This document shows, in pieces, positions 10,214-21,400 of a stretch of DNA of 64,000 bases. This stretch comes from Kalaharituber pfeilii (lineage: Eukaryota; Ascomycota; Pezizomycetes; Pezizales; Pezizaceae). The translations under genes and the position numbers were made by a program. How positions within the stretch are numbered: position 1 is the first letter of the stretch; each line of letters opens with the position of its first letter. Where the stretch lies: NCBI GenBank assembly GCA_015179045.1, contig WHUZ01000052.1, positions 248,001 through 312,000 on the forward strand, written 5' to 3'. A model generated the notes under the pieces. It searched no databases. It saw nothing but the letters and a program-made list of their open reading frames with translations, and had not been told where the DNA came from.

Positions 10214-11000
10214 ATACCCATGCATTTTTCCTAACGCTAGACAAGTAGGGACAAGTGTTAATCACCAGGACATAGTCTGTGCCCTAGTTTCAAGCCACCT
10301 GCGGGCATTACCTAGCTATTTTTGAAAATTACTTATTTAAGTTATAAATTCTAATACTGCATATTATACATGTACGTAGAAGTGTAAGGGGTGGATAGGC
10401 TTGGGGGCGTAGGCTTGGTGTTTTTAGGCGGGCTGTTTCGGGAGGCGTGACTTTAACCTTTTTTCCTATGTATCTAGCACACCATCGCCATAGCCCGTAG
10501 GGCGGCACGCGATTAATGATATAAAAAAAAAAAAAAAAAAAAATACTGCATATTTTTGTTTTGCCAATCTTGTATTTTTGTGAGTTATCTTGACATTACT
10601 CTCTGCCATAATTGTGAACTGCGCAATGAAGTTATAGGGTTACTATCTGGGCATGAAAGCAATAGAGTAGTAAGTATAGAGTTACTGATTGTGATACTTA
10701 TTGCTATTATACTTGTATATCTTATGCATGCAACGCTCACTGACACTCTACCTACTATGATTATGGTGACCTGTGACCTTGAAGGCAGGACAACTCAGCA
10801 CATTGCTGAACGGAGTTTCCAAATATGTATTAGATATTAAGGCTCACCTAGTGTAAGTGCTGAGTGGAGCGTACAATGCTTATATGAGAGCAGTAGATAG
10901 CCAAATATGTACTGAGTACATGTATGCGATAGGATAGTCATATATGATAGTCGCAGTTATGAATTGCACAGAGAACTAGCGGATATTGCTAGCCAACTAT
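10214..11000. other. Intergenic, no gene recognised
   Basis: Contains the A insertion at 10366-10541. A frame at 10556-10840 has no recognisable motif and begins next to a poly-A tail, so I do not call it a gene. Confidence 0.3.
10366..10541 (+). mobile_element. Family A insertion, 176 bp
   Basis: Perfect 13-bp duplication AATACTGCATATT (10353-10365, 10542-10554). About 115 bp of G-rich 3' UTR precedes the ATCGCC..GCGAT-type hairpin and an A21 tail. No coding sequence. Confidence 0.88.
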
Positions 11001-11002
11001 CT

Positions 11003-11250
11003 TTTTTTTTTTTTTTTTCATTACTCGTATGCTACCCTATGGGCTATGGCAATACTAAGTATATAGGGAATAAGTAAGGAGAGGGAATAGGAAGAACAAA
11101 AAAGTAATTAGCATAGGAAAGTAGAAAGCCTATCTCATCCTTTACGTTCCATCCTTCTCATCAGTTCCACTAGTGGGTCCCCTTCTCCTTTGCCCTACTC
11201 TGAACTGTCTTTTCAACCTAATGGACTGGCAATTCTCTATGCTTGCCAAA
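11003..11250 (-). mobile_element. Degraded family A LINE 3' end
   Basis: T16 run, decayed hairpin (actcgtatgctaccctatgggctatgg), then sequence corresponding to the LINE 3' UTR and ORF2 C-terminus. The phrase catcagttccactagtgggtcc parallels accagcttcttcagtgggtcc at 38454. The frame is broken. Confidence 0.6.
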
Positions 11251-11821
11251 GGTCAGTTATATCAGATATATAGTACTATGACTATTTCTTGCTATCTGTT
11301 ACGGGCTCACCGCAACCACAGACGGGCGATTGGTTGATGCAAATATGATATGAGCGACATATGATAGCCGATGGCATTGCAGTCGCATAAATGAGTATAG
11401 TAAGCATCACTAGTCAAGTATCTTTTTGGCCCGGCAGACGGTAACTCTCTGCATTTACCACCTCCATTACACTATCACTCATACTACCTGCTAGTATTCG
11501 CACTCACTGTCACTCAATTACCACTACTCCTACCTGCTGTTGCACATACCTCTCACTATCATGCCTTTCTGCCCTATGGTCCTTGCATATAGTATAGAGC
11601 ATATGTAGTTGTTAGCTTATATTCTAGTATGTCTGTCATGAAAATGCAAATGGATAAGTATGCAATAAAACAATTACTAGTATAGTGTGTTGTTATTTTA
11701 TTTATTTGAGGCTAAAGAAATAGAGACGATCAATCAGTCCCTACGGTACTAGTAGATTGTTCTCGTCTAGTAGGTATTTGTCTAGTGTAAAAAATAAATG
11801 CATGGATATTGCAAGCCTCTA
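11251..11821. other. No gene seen
   Basis: AT-rich, short frames only. Confidence 0.25.
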
Positions 11822-12057
11822 CCAACTACATCAGTGCGCAAAAAATCTTTCTGCACTTTCCTCCCTATGCGTTGCTGTACTACTGGCAGATCAAGTGAAA
11901 GCACCCTCAGACAAGCGGAGGCTACCGGTAACTTGGGGCAATTCCATGGCCAGCTCGGACTCAAGCTGAGGCCCAGGCTGAGACCAGGCGATCATAAGTG
12001 GGAAAAACGGACAGTGTGCGTACAGGCAGAAAGTGCCTGTCCCGAGAGGTTTTGTAC
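11822..12057 (+). repeat. Repeat D fragment (5' part)
   Basis: Inverse copy of 8809-9022 and homologous to 56387-56545. It ends at the same ccgagaggttttg breakpoint as the 8809 copy. No convincing coding sequence. Confidence 0.75.
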
Positions 12058-12068
12058 GAACACAATAC

Positions 12069-12122
12069 CTCGCCATAGCCCATAGGGCGGCACGCGAGTA
12101 TTGATATAAAAAAAAAAAAAAA
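12069..12122 (+). mobile_element. Family A hairpin-only insertion
   Basis: 54 bp with a perfect 11-bp duplication GAACACAATAC (12058-12068, 12123-12133). Begins exactly at the hairpin (CTCGCC) and ends in a 15-17 nt A-rich tail. Confidence 0.92.
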
Positions 12123-12282
12123 GAACACAATACGTGTACCATAATCCTTTCATGCTATAACAAATCTGCATTAGTTCCCATGCTACCTAGAGTCCCACGC
12201 ACCGCAAAATGTGCCCACCTTACAAAAGAATCTTTCACTACACTTTTATAAACCTGCTAAGAACATACATGTCCTAGAATGT

Positions 12283-12777
12283 TCAATCATCGTCATCATC
12301 ATCCTTCAATAGCTTCACCACTACAAGTCCTATAGCGCCATCGGGCTGGACTGAAGGCAGGTCAACAACCCAATTTGGTGACTGCGCTCGTTTCGCCATG
12401 CTATTGTCACCAGACCAAGGACAATCCCAATAAATCGCCACGACTCGATTAGCCCCATTCCTGCGTTCTGACACAGTAACAGTCCCCTCCGTTCCAGACG
12501 AAGCATTTTCACGTCCACATGAATATATAATAGTGGATTTCTTGGGCCGGATTTCCCTGCCAATAATGGTGCCAGGGTTCACCTCGTTATCCATGTCATC
12601 TCCGTCGTAAAGCTTCCCCCATTCCAGATTGATGCCCGTGATAAAAACTGACTGCGCTGACCGATTTCTGATCCGCAGAGCGATCCACTGAGAGTAAGCT
12701 TGAGTTGAACTAATTTTGTACAAGTCAATATAAATCTCGACACTGTTAATATATTGAACATAAACTCACACGCTCAT
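12283..12777 (-). CDS. Aegerolysin-family protein
   Basis: Two exons: 12777-12770 (ATGAGCGT) and 12709-12283, separated by a 60-nt intron (GTGAGT...ATTAG). The product is about 144 aa. Family features in order: AYSQWIALRIRN at the start, WGKLYDGD, SCGRENASSGTEGT and the YWDCPWSGDN motif. These match the compact beta-sandwich aegerolysins (Pfam Aegerolysin), which are ~130-150 aa and bind membrane lipids. Some act with MACPF partners to form pores; no MACPF gene is in this window. There is no signal peptide, as is usual for the family. The C-terminus has an unusual run of six Asp. An alternative start lies inside the intron (12723), but the spliced start gives a better match. Confidence 0.88.
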
Positions 12778-13708
12778 CGTAAATGTTACAAATACTTGTA
12801 AATTGAGCTCGTTGCGTATCCGCCAACAGAGTTAGTCTGACAACAGTCAATTCCGTCAGCGTTTCCGTTTATAGCAATTGGCAGTGCGCCTCGATAGTAC
12901 TTACCTATTCCTTTATGCAATGATTCGTGCCTACTAGCTCTCGTTGCAGTCGCCTGAAGAGAATCAAAAAACGAACAACAGCGGGCAATGACGCCCTCTT
13001 TTATAGTTGGGGAGTGATGCTAATGTTTCTCACGCGACCGAAATCTCCCTTTGAATAAGCCGGACTGCTGCACCTCACGGTCAGGTGGTTGGATCCTCCC
13101 AGGCAGTCTTATGGACAGCAATGTACTTGTTTTGCTGGCAAATCATGAAAGGCTCGCTGATATCCGATATTTCAGGAAACTCGACGCATAGTAGTATGAA
13201 TGTATCCATCAAGGTACGCAAGGGACTTTAATAATCTCGCCCTAGACATCAGCAAGTCTACGCTTGCAACGTTCCTACCAGGTGACGCAGTACTTGACTC
13301 CCAGGGCCCTTACAGGGTTTAAGACTGGCTCACGGCGGCACATCCTTATACCAGCAAATCGCCTGCTCGACAGTCATAGTACTGTTACAGCATTGAATTC
13401 GGGATCATGAACAGGACGTTTCACAAGCTAATATACCAGCCTGATCGGTGACACCAACGTTGACCAATGCAAATCTAGCATACAAGTAATGGGCATATTA
13501 CAATACAGCCAGCTACAATCAAACCTTTCATATTGGATCCTCTATAGCTCGATATCCTGTGTTACTAGATGAAGTTCTCACCGCCCAAGTCCCATTTTTG
13601 CTCACAATATGGCCACTAAAAGTGGATATTTAGTCATATCGGATAAAAGATGGGGCTCCGAGTTTTTCGAATCTGAAAGGTGCGGCTGTAATAGGATATT
13701 ACTGGCTG
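12778..13708. other. Aegerolysin upstream region; no further gene seen
   Basis: About 930 bp without a supported gene. It should contain the aegerolysin promoter. Confidence 0.3.
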
Positions 13709-13721
13709 GATTAGAACGGCT

Positions 13722-13758
13722 CTTTTTTTTTTTTCTTTTTTCCTTTCATTACTCGCAT
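13722..13758 (-). mobile_element. 37-bp family A micro-insertion
   Basis: Perfect 13-bp duplication GATTAGAACGGCT (13709-13721, 13759-13771) around 37 bp. Read in minus sense, these are the last ~17 nt of family A (ATGCGAGTAATGAAAGG) plus an interrupted A tail. Even the 5' half of the hairpin is gone. Confidence 0.9.
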
Positions 13759-13771
13759 GATTAGAACGGCT

Positions 13772-14614
13772 GAATCTGCGACATAATTGGGCGTAGTTGT
13801 GTAACTGTTTTTCCAACATTGCAAACATATTCTTGCTATTGAGACATAGGTCACGCCCAAGGGCTCTGTCCTCACATTAGGTTTGGTCGAATATCTGTTG
13901 TTTGTAAGTGGTTTTCATGCACGTCAGAATTGCCTTGCAATAGCCGAGCTCGGCAGCAATAAAAACAAAAAAGAAACGAAATGGAATCAGGTTAGCTATC
14001 TCAACAAGTTCTCAAAGCTACGAGCACCTTTCCAAACAGCTGCGCATGTACCAGAAAGTCTGCGAAGGAAACGATATTGGTCTTCAATCCAATCCAATGA
14101 GAGGTTTGACTGTTTCTTTTATTCTTTACCATTATCGCATGATGGCAGCTGGCAGGGATAAGTGTGTGCGGCTCCTCACTGATTCGTGAGACTTGGCAAC
14201 CTCTGCTGCATATGTCAGCGCACAGACCAGAAGATTCGTTTTGCTTTTTCGAGACATGGCAGCCGCGGATGAGACATTTCAGCACAAACAGAGTACCACC
14301 ACGCGAGCCAAAAGGATTGCAGAACTCTTTTACTGGTCACTGTGATGGATCCCATATGCAGCCTGATTATGTCTCAATTAAACCCCAATGAAAAAAGGTT
14401 TTTGAACGGGCTGAGCACAATGGGATATGCCAGTCTCATAATTGCATACAGTCGGATGAACGAAAACCAAGAGGACAGAAACTAGACAACAATCCACCCT
14501 TCGAGCACCTACACCAACCTCTCCGCATATTTCTTACCCTATCTATCGGCTTCCCACGGCTTAGTTTGCTCCTGTAGCCTCTCCTTTGTTGACTAAAGAT
14601 TGTAGTAGAGGAAC
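13772..14614. other. No gene recognised
   Basis: Frames at 13883-14161 (+) and 14001-14285 (-) overlap each other and carry no recognisable motif. Confidence 0.25.
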
Positions 14615-15168
14615 TCTGACTCCTGCTCCAATTCCCTTTCTACCGCCGCCTTCCCGTTCGCCCTGCCTCTGTCGTCGCAAGACACCACAGTACGCGCGTG
14701 TCCTTCCTTTCTCAGCTCAGCTAAGGCGCCCCTCCGAAGCTCTGGCGTTTTATCCTTGTTAAGAAATGTTGGCCGACAGACTGCAGCAGAAACGTAGGGA
14801 GGAACATGCTAATTGGTAAGCTCAATGGCCTTGCTACGCTCAATTCCATTTGGTGTTTTTGTTATCCTGATGACTCTAGTGCCTGCAGCTTCCGTGATAG
14901 GCCCCATAGATTCCGCACAGCTCAACAGAGGAATCTCTCGAGCTCCAGTTCTCAGTCCACTACCTCTGCCCTGCGGGCTATCTCGACTGGAAAGGCCTGC
15001 CTCGATTTCTGCAAGTTTTGATCCACTTTCTCTCTCTCCAATTAACTCTCCCAGTCCGTGTCTTCCGTTCAGCTCGTTATACAACGGGACCTCCAATCTG
15101 CACCCCCAGCCTTGTTGGCTTATGAGTTCCAATGCTTTCTTGCTCGCGATGGAGCTCCAAACCCTCAA
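14615..15168 (-). pseudogene. Decayed open frame of unknown family
   Basis: On the minus strand one frame runs ~185 codons with a single internal stop (TAG at 14809-14811). The sense codons around the stop are coding-like (PLYNELNGRHGLGELIGERE before, AVERELEQESEFLYYN after). I do not recognise it. It may be a remnant of a transposon or virus-like ORF. The opposite strand is also open (14813-15247) but Ser/Pro/Leu-rich, which looks like the shadow. Confidence 0.35.
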
Positions 15169-16596
15169 TCTGGAATTCTACCTTCGCGATTACTTTTCCA
15201 CTTCCCTTTCATTCCAGGCAGTAAATGCTTCTAATATCACACTCTGAACTCCCGTGTTACTCGAAATTGTCTGATGTAATCGTCTTTGCACAGTATACCT
15301 TCCTCCGTAGGCTGTGTGTCACCTGATGGAACTGAAGACCAACTTGATATCTACCCCCACTCAACCTCTCTCCGATCATAATAAACTATGTGGCCGGATT
15401 TGGAGGGTTGCCGGCATCTAGCTCAAAAGGGGACAGAATTCGGATAGCACCACACGCTTGTGTTTTGACCGCAAATTACGCAAGCCGCTTGGAGCAGAGT
15501 AAATTAACCCCCACACCTCATTTTGCCCATTACACGGATGTCGATAATACTCTGTGGCGGTAGTTACCTAATTAGGAAATAGAAATGATACATATACCGG
15601 TATCAAATAGTAATGTACTTGTTGTAGGTCTGAAATGCGTGTATGTTTTGTAATGGCGTTTGTAATTGCTGAAAAGTTTCATCATAACTGTACACATATG
15701 GAATAAGTTGTAATCAATGGGTATATTTTCGCTCATGTAAGCATTTTTCGTATGCTATCTGTATATAATCTCAAAGACGTAAGCAGGGTCGAGAAAGCTC
15801 TTGAGTATAACTATACACACAGGCGAGGATATTCTGAAGGGCTTGTCATATAAGCATGGATATGAAGAGGAATTAGATGAAGATATGTATATCCAATTAG
15901 GTGATATATTCCTTGATACACTACGTATCAGTGTTAAGACCCTTAGCTATGAAACTCCAGAAATATAATTGTAAGGCAACTTAAATAGTATATGTTAATT
16001 TTCTGACCGGACTGATAACAAGAATATATTCTCCTATGTTCTTTTCGCGCAATTTGAACATATTCTATACAGAATTGGCCTTCCAAGACTCTTGTATATT
16101 CGGACATGCGACATTTTATAATTGCTTCAGATCTCTATTCCCCAGTCCGCTCTTATTATCAAAATGTATCCGGAGAGGCGAAATGCTTTCAAACATTGAG
16201 TTCTTACTCTACGTAGCTATCTTAGCCCAATTGTGATGCAATTTCCCCCATCTGCAAATAATACCGGAGAAGATATACATTACGTCCTCAAGACCTACGG
16301 TGATCATTGACGTGTGGTCCCTCAGTAGTATTTATAAACCCCTGCTCTCCAATTCGCAGCATAAGGTGCGGAGCTGAATTTGCTACATTCTCCCATACAA
16401 GACCGACAATTTCGGCCTATTTGAAAAAACATTTGCGCCGATAGGGAAGTTTGCGTTGTGCCCTCCGGAGGTTTCCAAGCTACTAGCTCCGTTAGTCCGA
16501 TATCATACTAGCATTACCACGTTCCGCATTAGGTCGACGCTAACTTACCCTAGTATTTCCAATTCTAATATAAGCTCATGCAGGCTTACCAGGATA
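15169..16596. other. AT-rich intergenic DNA, no gene seen
   Basis: Only short frames. Bases 15548-15585 (gataatactctgtggcggtagttacctaattagg) resemble the arm of the fold-back element at 55669-56180. Confidence 0.3.
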
Positions 16597-16987
16597 CAGT
16601 TTTCCCTTGCTATACCGGATCTGTAAAATCTGGCCTTTTTCGTCCGGTATAGCAAGGTTCCGTTATAGAATAAAATGCTTGGCAAAAACAGAATAGGGAT
16701 GGGCAGCAAAATTAATGTAATTGGGAACAACGACAGCCTAATTTTATTATGTAAGGTTAAGTTTAGTAAGCATCTGAAGATGAATGCAATATGCGATAGC
16801 CAAGATTGGACGTATCAGTGTTAGTGTATCCGGTATAGCAAATATTATTTGTATGGAGACAGGGGGGTAAGTGCCTGGCAATTCCTGTCCGGTCCGGTAT
16901 TCTTAGTGCGTCCGGTATAGCAAGAGGGTTTTGTATGGGAGCGGGATGTAGCAACCTGAGAGCATCCGGTATAGCAAGGGAAAACTG
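16597..16987. mobile_element. Mariner/pogo-type MITE
   Basis: Terminal inverted repeats CAGTTTTCCCTTGCTATACC / GGTATAGCAAGGGAAAACTG are perfect and flanked by TA on both sides. The motif tccggtatagcaag recurs at least five times inside, as in the element at 27238. 391 bp, non-coding. Confidence 0.92.
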
Positions 16988-18059
16988 TATTTTTTGTGCG
17001 AATCCTGAAATTTGCGGGGAACTTAGTTAGTAATCTTGCTAAAACCCTGAAAGTGCGTTAGGTCGTCAGGAATTAACTACCGGTACGCTACAAACGCTGT
17101 GATGTAGGTATGGTGTACTAGTTGCAGAATTGACAACTGGAGGTTGAGAGTCCTGTGGAATGCACCACGACGTCGCACTGGGATAGAACTTCTTGAGTAC
17201 GTTATGGAGTGAGCTTTCATTTATCGCGTTTAATGGATGTAAAAATCTTGAGAATTGAGTGTTGTGGGAATTTTACAATCTTAAGGGTCAGTTTCCCGGA
17301 TTTCGGAAGGGAAATTCTCAGGACTTGGCAATAATCAACACATTGTTGCTCAGGCAACGTATTTTTGTTTCAAATACTGAAAACAGTTCGGGGTTTGTAA
17401 AACCTGTCTATTGAACACTTTTCGGATGCCAAAACAAAAGATTACTGTGAGTGCAAATGACCCTCAAGTGACCTCAAATTGGCACCAAAGCATCGAAGAC
17501 AATAAATATTCTCCGCACATTTTCGAGGCCTATTTGTAGCATTTACGTAACGACCGATTTTGTATATACAAAATCCCACGATGGACATCGAGTTGCCCTG
17601 TGTCAATGATTCTACCCTGAGGCGGTATTGATCTCGATGTATAATCTATTGCCTGTTCTAAGAAGATATAGCAAGGAGGGCTGCTACTGCTTGCAACCAT
17701 AGTGCTCATTGTTATAAAGCCTATTGTCATCTATTTCTGATACATATGACCCTTAAATCAATCAGCCAGTGCTGCCAGTAGTTTTATTCTATGTGATCAT
17801 TGTATAGCTTTAGAGGGCCTCTATCAAATGTTTTCCACGCATGATAGCGCGGAATCGCTGTGCATATGAATGAGTGAAAATGTATGCTTCAATACGACAA
17901 CGCCATTCTTCACATATTAGGCCCACCGCAGCTAAACTTGCTATATCCTTGCAGAATAGGCAATGGAGTATATATCGAGATCAACAAGCCACTGACAGAT
18001 GGCGACTCACTTTCCAGCATAGCATTTTGTAAATACGAAACTGGTCGTTACTTATATGC
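16988..18059. other. No gene seen
   Basis: Short AT-rich frames on both strands, no recognised motif. 17090-17500 and 19040-19095 share short phrases (acttacagttatt, gaggtcacttgagg-like). Confidence 0.25.
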
Positions 18060-18350
18060 TGCAAAGAGAAGGCCAGGAGAGCGACGGAGAGAAACCGTCT
18101 CGATACGAACTACAGACCGCTCCAAAGACTCGGCCACCAGGTGACGACACTGGCAGGCATCCTAGGGGGCGAAGCGCTGAGACAATGGAGACACTAACTG
18201 CGCAAAGCAGACGGCCCGGAGTGCAGGTGGTGTGGAGAGAAGGAGGAGACCACCGCACACTTACTACGAGAAATGCAGAATATATGCCCCGGAGGCGAGA
18301 AAGAACTCCTTAGACCCTTAAAGGAGACAGACATCAACAAGCTAATGACT

Positions 18351-18773
18351 TTTTTTTTTTTTTTTAATATATCAGTACTCGCATGTCGCCCTATGGGCCA
18401 TGGCGAGGTTTTATTAAAAGTAAGAGAAAAATAACAAATAAATAGATACATGTGGTGCCCGCGGTGCTCATACGTGATGCGGCTTGAATGTCAACACAGG
18501 AGCCAGTATATTCGTCCTACTTCCGTCCTCTGTCCCATTCACACTGGTCCGCTCTCAGCCATCGTCCTCCGAGCCTCACTCTCCAACCTCAGTAGTTTTC
18601 TGCAAGTATACTACTGCTGAACTGGTTTTCTTTCCTTCATCAACCAGTATGCTCTTCTTCCTCAGCCAGCGGATCCCTGTTATCTTGCCTAGTTTGGGCG
18701 GCATGCGAGTATTGATATAAAAAAAAAAAAAAAGTCTCCAACCATTTCGGACCTCCCCTAAGTCCTTTCAGGG
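18351..18773 (-). mobile_element. Half-LINE inserted in the LINE at 18060
   Basis: Minus-strand copy with duplication CAAGCTAATG (18338-18347, 18774-18783). Contains a T17 run, the CTCGCC-type hairpin, the half-LINE 3' UTR (catgtggtgcccgcgg..) and the last ~50 codons of the ORF1 RRM-like domain. It carries its own micro-insertion at 18692-18733. Confidence 0.85.
18692..18733 (+). mobile_element. Family A micro-insertion without target duplication
   Basis: tttgggcggcatgcgagtat plus tgatat and A15 interrupts the ORF1 part of the half-LINE. Comparison with the intact copy (27820-27850) shows that about 15 bases of target (ggtccttgttgtctg) are missing instead of duplicated. Confidence 0.7.
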
Positions 18774-18969
18774 CAAGCTAATGGACTGGGTGGAACGACA
18801 CTTCTGATCACAAGGACGACGGGGTGGGGAAAGGCAGGACGGGGACTATAATCCATTTTCTTTTCTTTTCTTCTCTTTTCTTTCTTTACTAAACCTCATG
18901 TACCTAAAATATCGCCATAGCCCCTAGGGTGGCAAGCGATTAATGATAAAAAAAAAAAGAAAAAAAAAA

Positions 18970-20444
18970 GGTTCAAAGAAAATGGTGCAAAGAGGCCTAG
19001 AAATGCGCGGAGGATAATTTATTGTATTTTCCTATGTTCTGGTTTCAATTTGAGCCCACTTGAGGGTCGTTTGCACTTACAGTTATTTTTCTTTGTGCCA
19101 TCACGAAAGCGTTCAATAGTGTTCCCGGTTCTGTTCAATTTCAGGTAATTCTTGCACAAAGCACGACCGGGATTGAACCGGCTCTACTAACACCAAAAAC
19201 TAGCTGCATCCTAATTCATAATATGTGCTCGTTGGATTTAAACTCTTCAGAAATGACACTTCATGCTGCCCGGGAGATCTAAAAATTAGGTTATGAGGGT
19301 CAACTTGCTTATTCAGCTGCGACAAAAAGCCTTGCCGTATTGCCAAGGGCGCAGCTGCAGGTTGCGCCTGCCATGGCGAGGCGCGGTAGGCGGGCGCCTT
19401 GTGATCCACTTGCTCTACCCAGAAATGGATCAAAAATAAAATAAAATAAAATTACAAACCTCGGTAGGAAATCCGCGGCCTCGGACCGGTGCACCTTGCG
19501 AGGTTACGGTTTTATAGAGCTGAGTGTAACTTCAATGCATATGCTGGATGATGATGGTTTAGATAAGCCACTCCACAGGAAGAGTAGAAATCAGACCATA
19601 GCAGAATGATCCACACACAGCGCCACGATGAGCCTCTCAGCTAATTCGGGAAGCTTGATTTCCGACACTCTATTACGCGAGTGTGAGCTCTTTCTGCGCG
19701 CGTGAATTGAACTGGCCAAAATCTGAAGAGCGCAAGATCAAACAAGTGTACCAGCGTGCGTTGGCGGTGCCAAGTTCTTGGCAAAGGGATCAAGCGCACG
19801 GGTATGCAGTTCTATAACGGGACGGTTACATGTATACGTACCATTTGGGTAAGACCCAATGCGTGGTAGTCCAGATGCAGCTTGCATGTGACCTTCAATT
19901 GGTCCATGTAGTGTGGGTTGTCTGGATGACTTAATGGGGCGGATATCCCTGTCACAGAGGCTGATAGGCCAGATGCAACCTGTATGCGTGACCCAAAGGA
20001 AAGATAAGGCGGACAGAAGTGAACTTCAGTTACCAGTCCTTGAGCACATGCCGCCCTTTAGATGTGTGGTGCTACCTGCACGTTGCATTAGATAGCCCTA
20101 GATGTCTAGCAATGCCGTACCTCAAGTGTACACGGCCACTTCACCCTAACACCTATAGAATCTGTGATTGTGCGGTAATGCCACGCGCAATGCAAAGCCG
20201 CAGCAATTGAGATTGAGTGTGGCACTGCATAGTATGCGCGCATGGACTTCAACTCTCTCTGTGAATCAAGCGAATGCCTGTGTTTCTGTTACCTTATAAC
20301 GAGTTCGTTGGGGCCTTCAATTTCATCAAAACCTCAACACGTCAAAACCTCAACACGACCTCCTCTTCCAGAGCAACTTGATTGTTAACATTGAGATTAA
20401 GTCCCTAGTTAAGTGGGAACATTTATCCATCTGTTGTACGACAC
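18970..20444. other. No gene recognised
   Basis: A possible tRNA-like B-box (ggttcaatccc, minus strand, near 19168) stands alone without a foldable tRNA. Other frames are short. Confidence 0.25.
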
Positions 20445-21400
20445 ATGCATCAAGGCCACAGAATTGTAGACATTGAAAATCCATTATCTCCACCCTCGAA
20501 TACATATATGGATCCAATACACATCAATGTCGACCCCTCGGATACGGGCGTCTTATTCCATCAATCAACAATTGACATAAAACCAGTTATTGAGCAAGTC
20601 TTTCAGAAGGCCAACGACATGATGACCCTGACATCCTACCTCGAATCTTCACTTTCCAGCCTTAATCTGCAAACCCGGCCTGAGTCCTTTGACCACTTGA
20701 TGGTTCGTGTGATGGATCTACAGGATCTATTGATGAATCTTCGGGCGATACTGGGGGTCAATTGCGAAACTCGAGTTAAAGGAAACCACATAATGGTGAG
20801 GCCTTCCGAGGGACCCTACATGCAATATTGAATACATCTAATCTGTACTGGGGATCGGCCATTTAGACTAGCTTAAACTTGCCTTGGGAGCCACCAACTG
20901 CGGCCATGACGAGTAGCGTTTGGGACTTCTCGTACAATGGGGCCTACAATGGGATGGATGTTCCGAGGCCAAATCTGTCGGGCCGTCCACAAACGCTGGA
21001 GAACGGCTATAACATATTGGAGCCTGAAATCTCACTAGTTCGCAACAACTCAGAAATGAACATGAGGACTGCGTACATGAACTTGCAAACAGATCTAGAA
21101 GATATGAGAATTCGAGCCCAACGACTGCCGGCAGCTTTGAGGTCCTCCCAAACCATCCACGAGAATCCAACGAATAACAGGGAAGGGTCACTAAGTCCCA
21201 GTACCCAAGAAACAGCAACCTCACCTGGCAGGCAGCCAAAATCCTGCATCTACAGCTGCCCTTTCCAAAATTGCACGTCTTCCCCGAAGCGTTCTGACAA
21301 TCTCAGAGACCATATACGCCGAGTGCATGGGTTTCAAATCCCAGCGGAGCAAACACTTCGAGAGTGGCTTGCAGAATTGAGTGGCCAGTGCAGAAACTGA
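20445..21400 (+). CDS. C2H2 zinc-finger protein, fungal, function unknown
   Basis: Two exons: 20445-20795 and 20867-21400, joined in phase 0 across a 71-nt intron (GTGAGG...TTTAG, branch-like tctaatc). The product is about 294 aa. The N-terminal 250 residues are polar and low in recognisable domains, with a helix-like stretch at ~50-110. Near the C-terminus is a single finger, CPFQNC then RSDNLRDHIRRVH, pattern C-x4-C-x12-H-x4-H. This is typical of fungal proteins that carry one or two degenerate fingers and are presumed nuclear and DNA-binding. No frame break. Upstream ATGs are absent in frame, so the start is reasonable. Confidence 0.65.

Larger units (their letters stand above)
18060..18969 (+). 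mobile_element. Family A LINE 3' end, split by a half-LINE
   Basis: Plus-strand ORF2 C-terminus. 18085-18190 encodes the ERNRLDTNYRPLQRLGHQ type segment and LGGEALRQWRH. 18195-18290 encodes the CRWCGEKEETTAHLL knuckle. It then resumes after the nested insertion at 18774 with MDWVERHF and a stop. A pyrimidine-rich 3' UTR (18862-18892), an ATCGCC..GCGAT hairpin and an A-rich tail follow. Several frame breaks show that it is dead. Confidence 0.75.

Noticed and set aside
14813..15247. 144-codon plus frame with a hydrophobic start
   Set aside because: Ser/Pro/Leu-rich composition typical of the antisense of the decayed minus frame; no family match.
19140..19200. tRNA-like B-box on the minus strand (ggttcaatccc)
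   Set aside because: No matching acceptor and D-arm within tRNA distance; an A-box-like stretch at ~19400 is too far away. Probably chance or a tRNA fragment.
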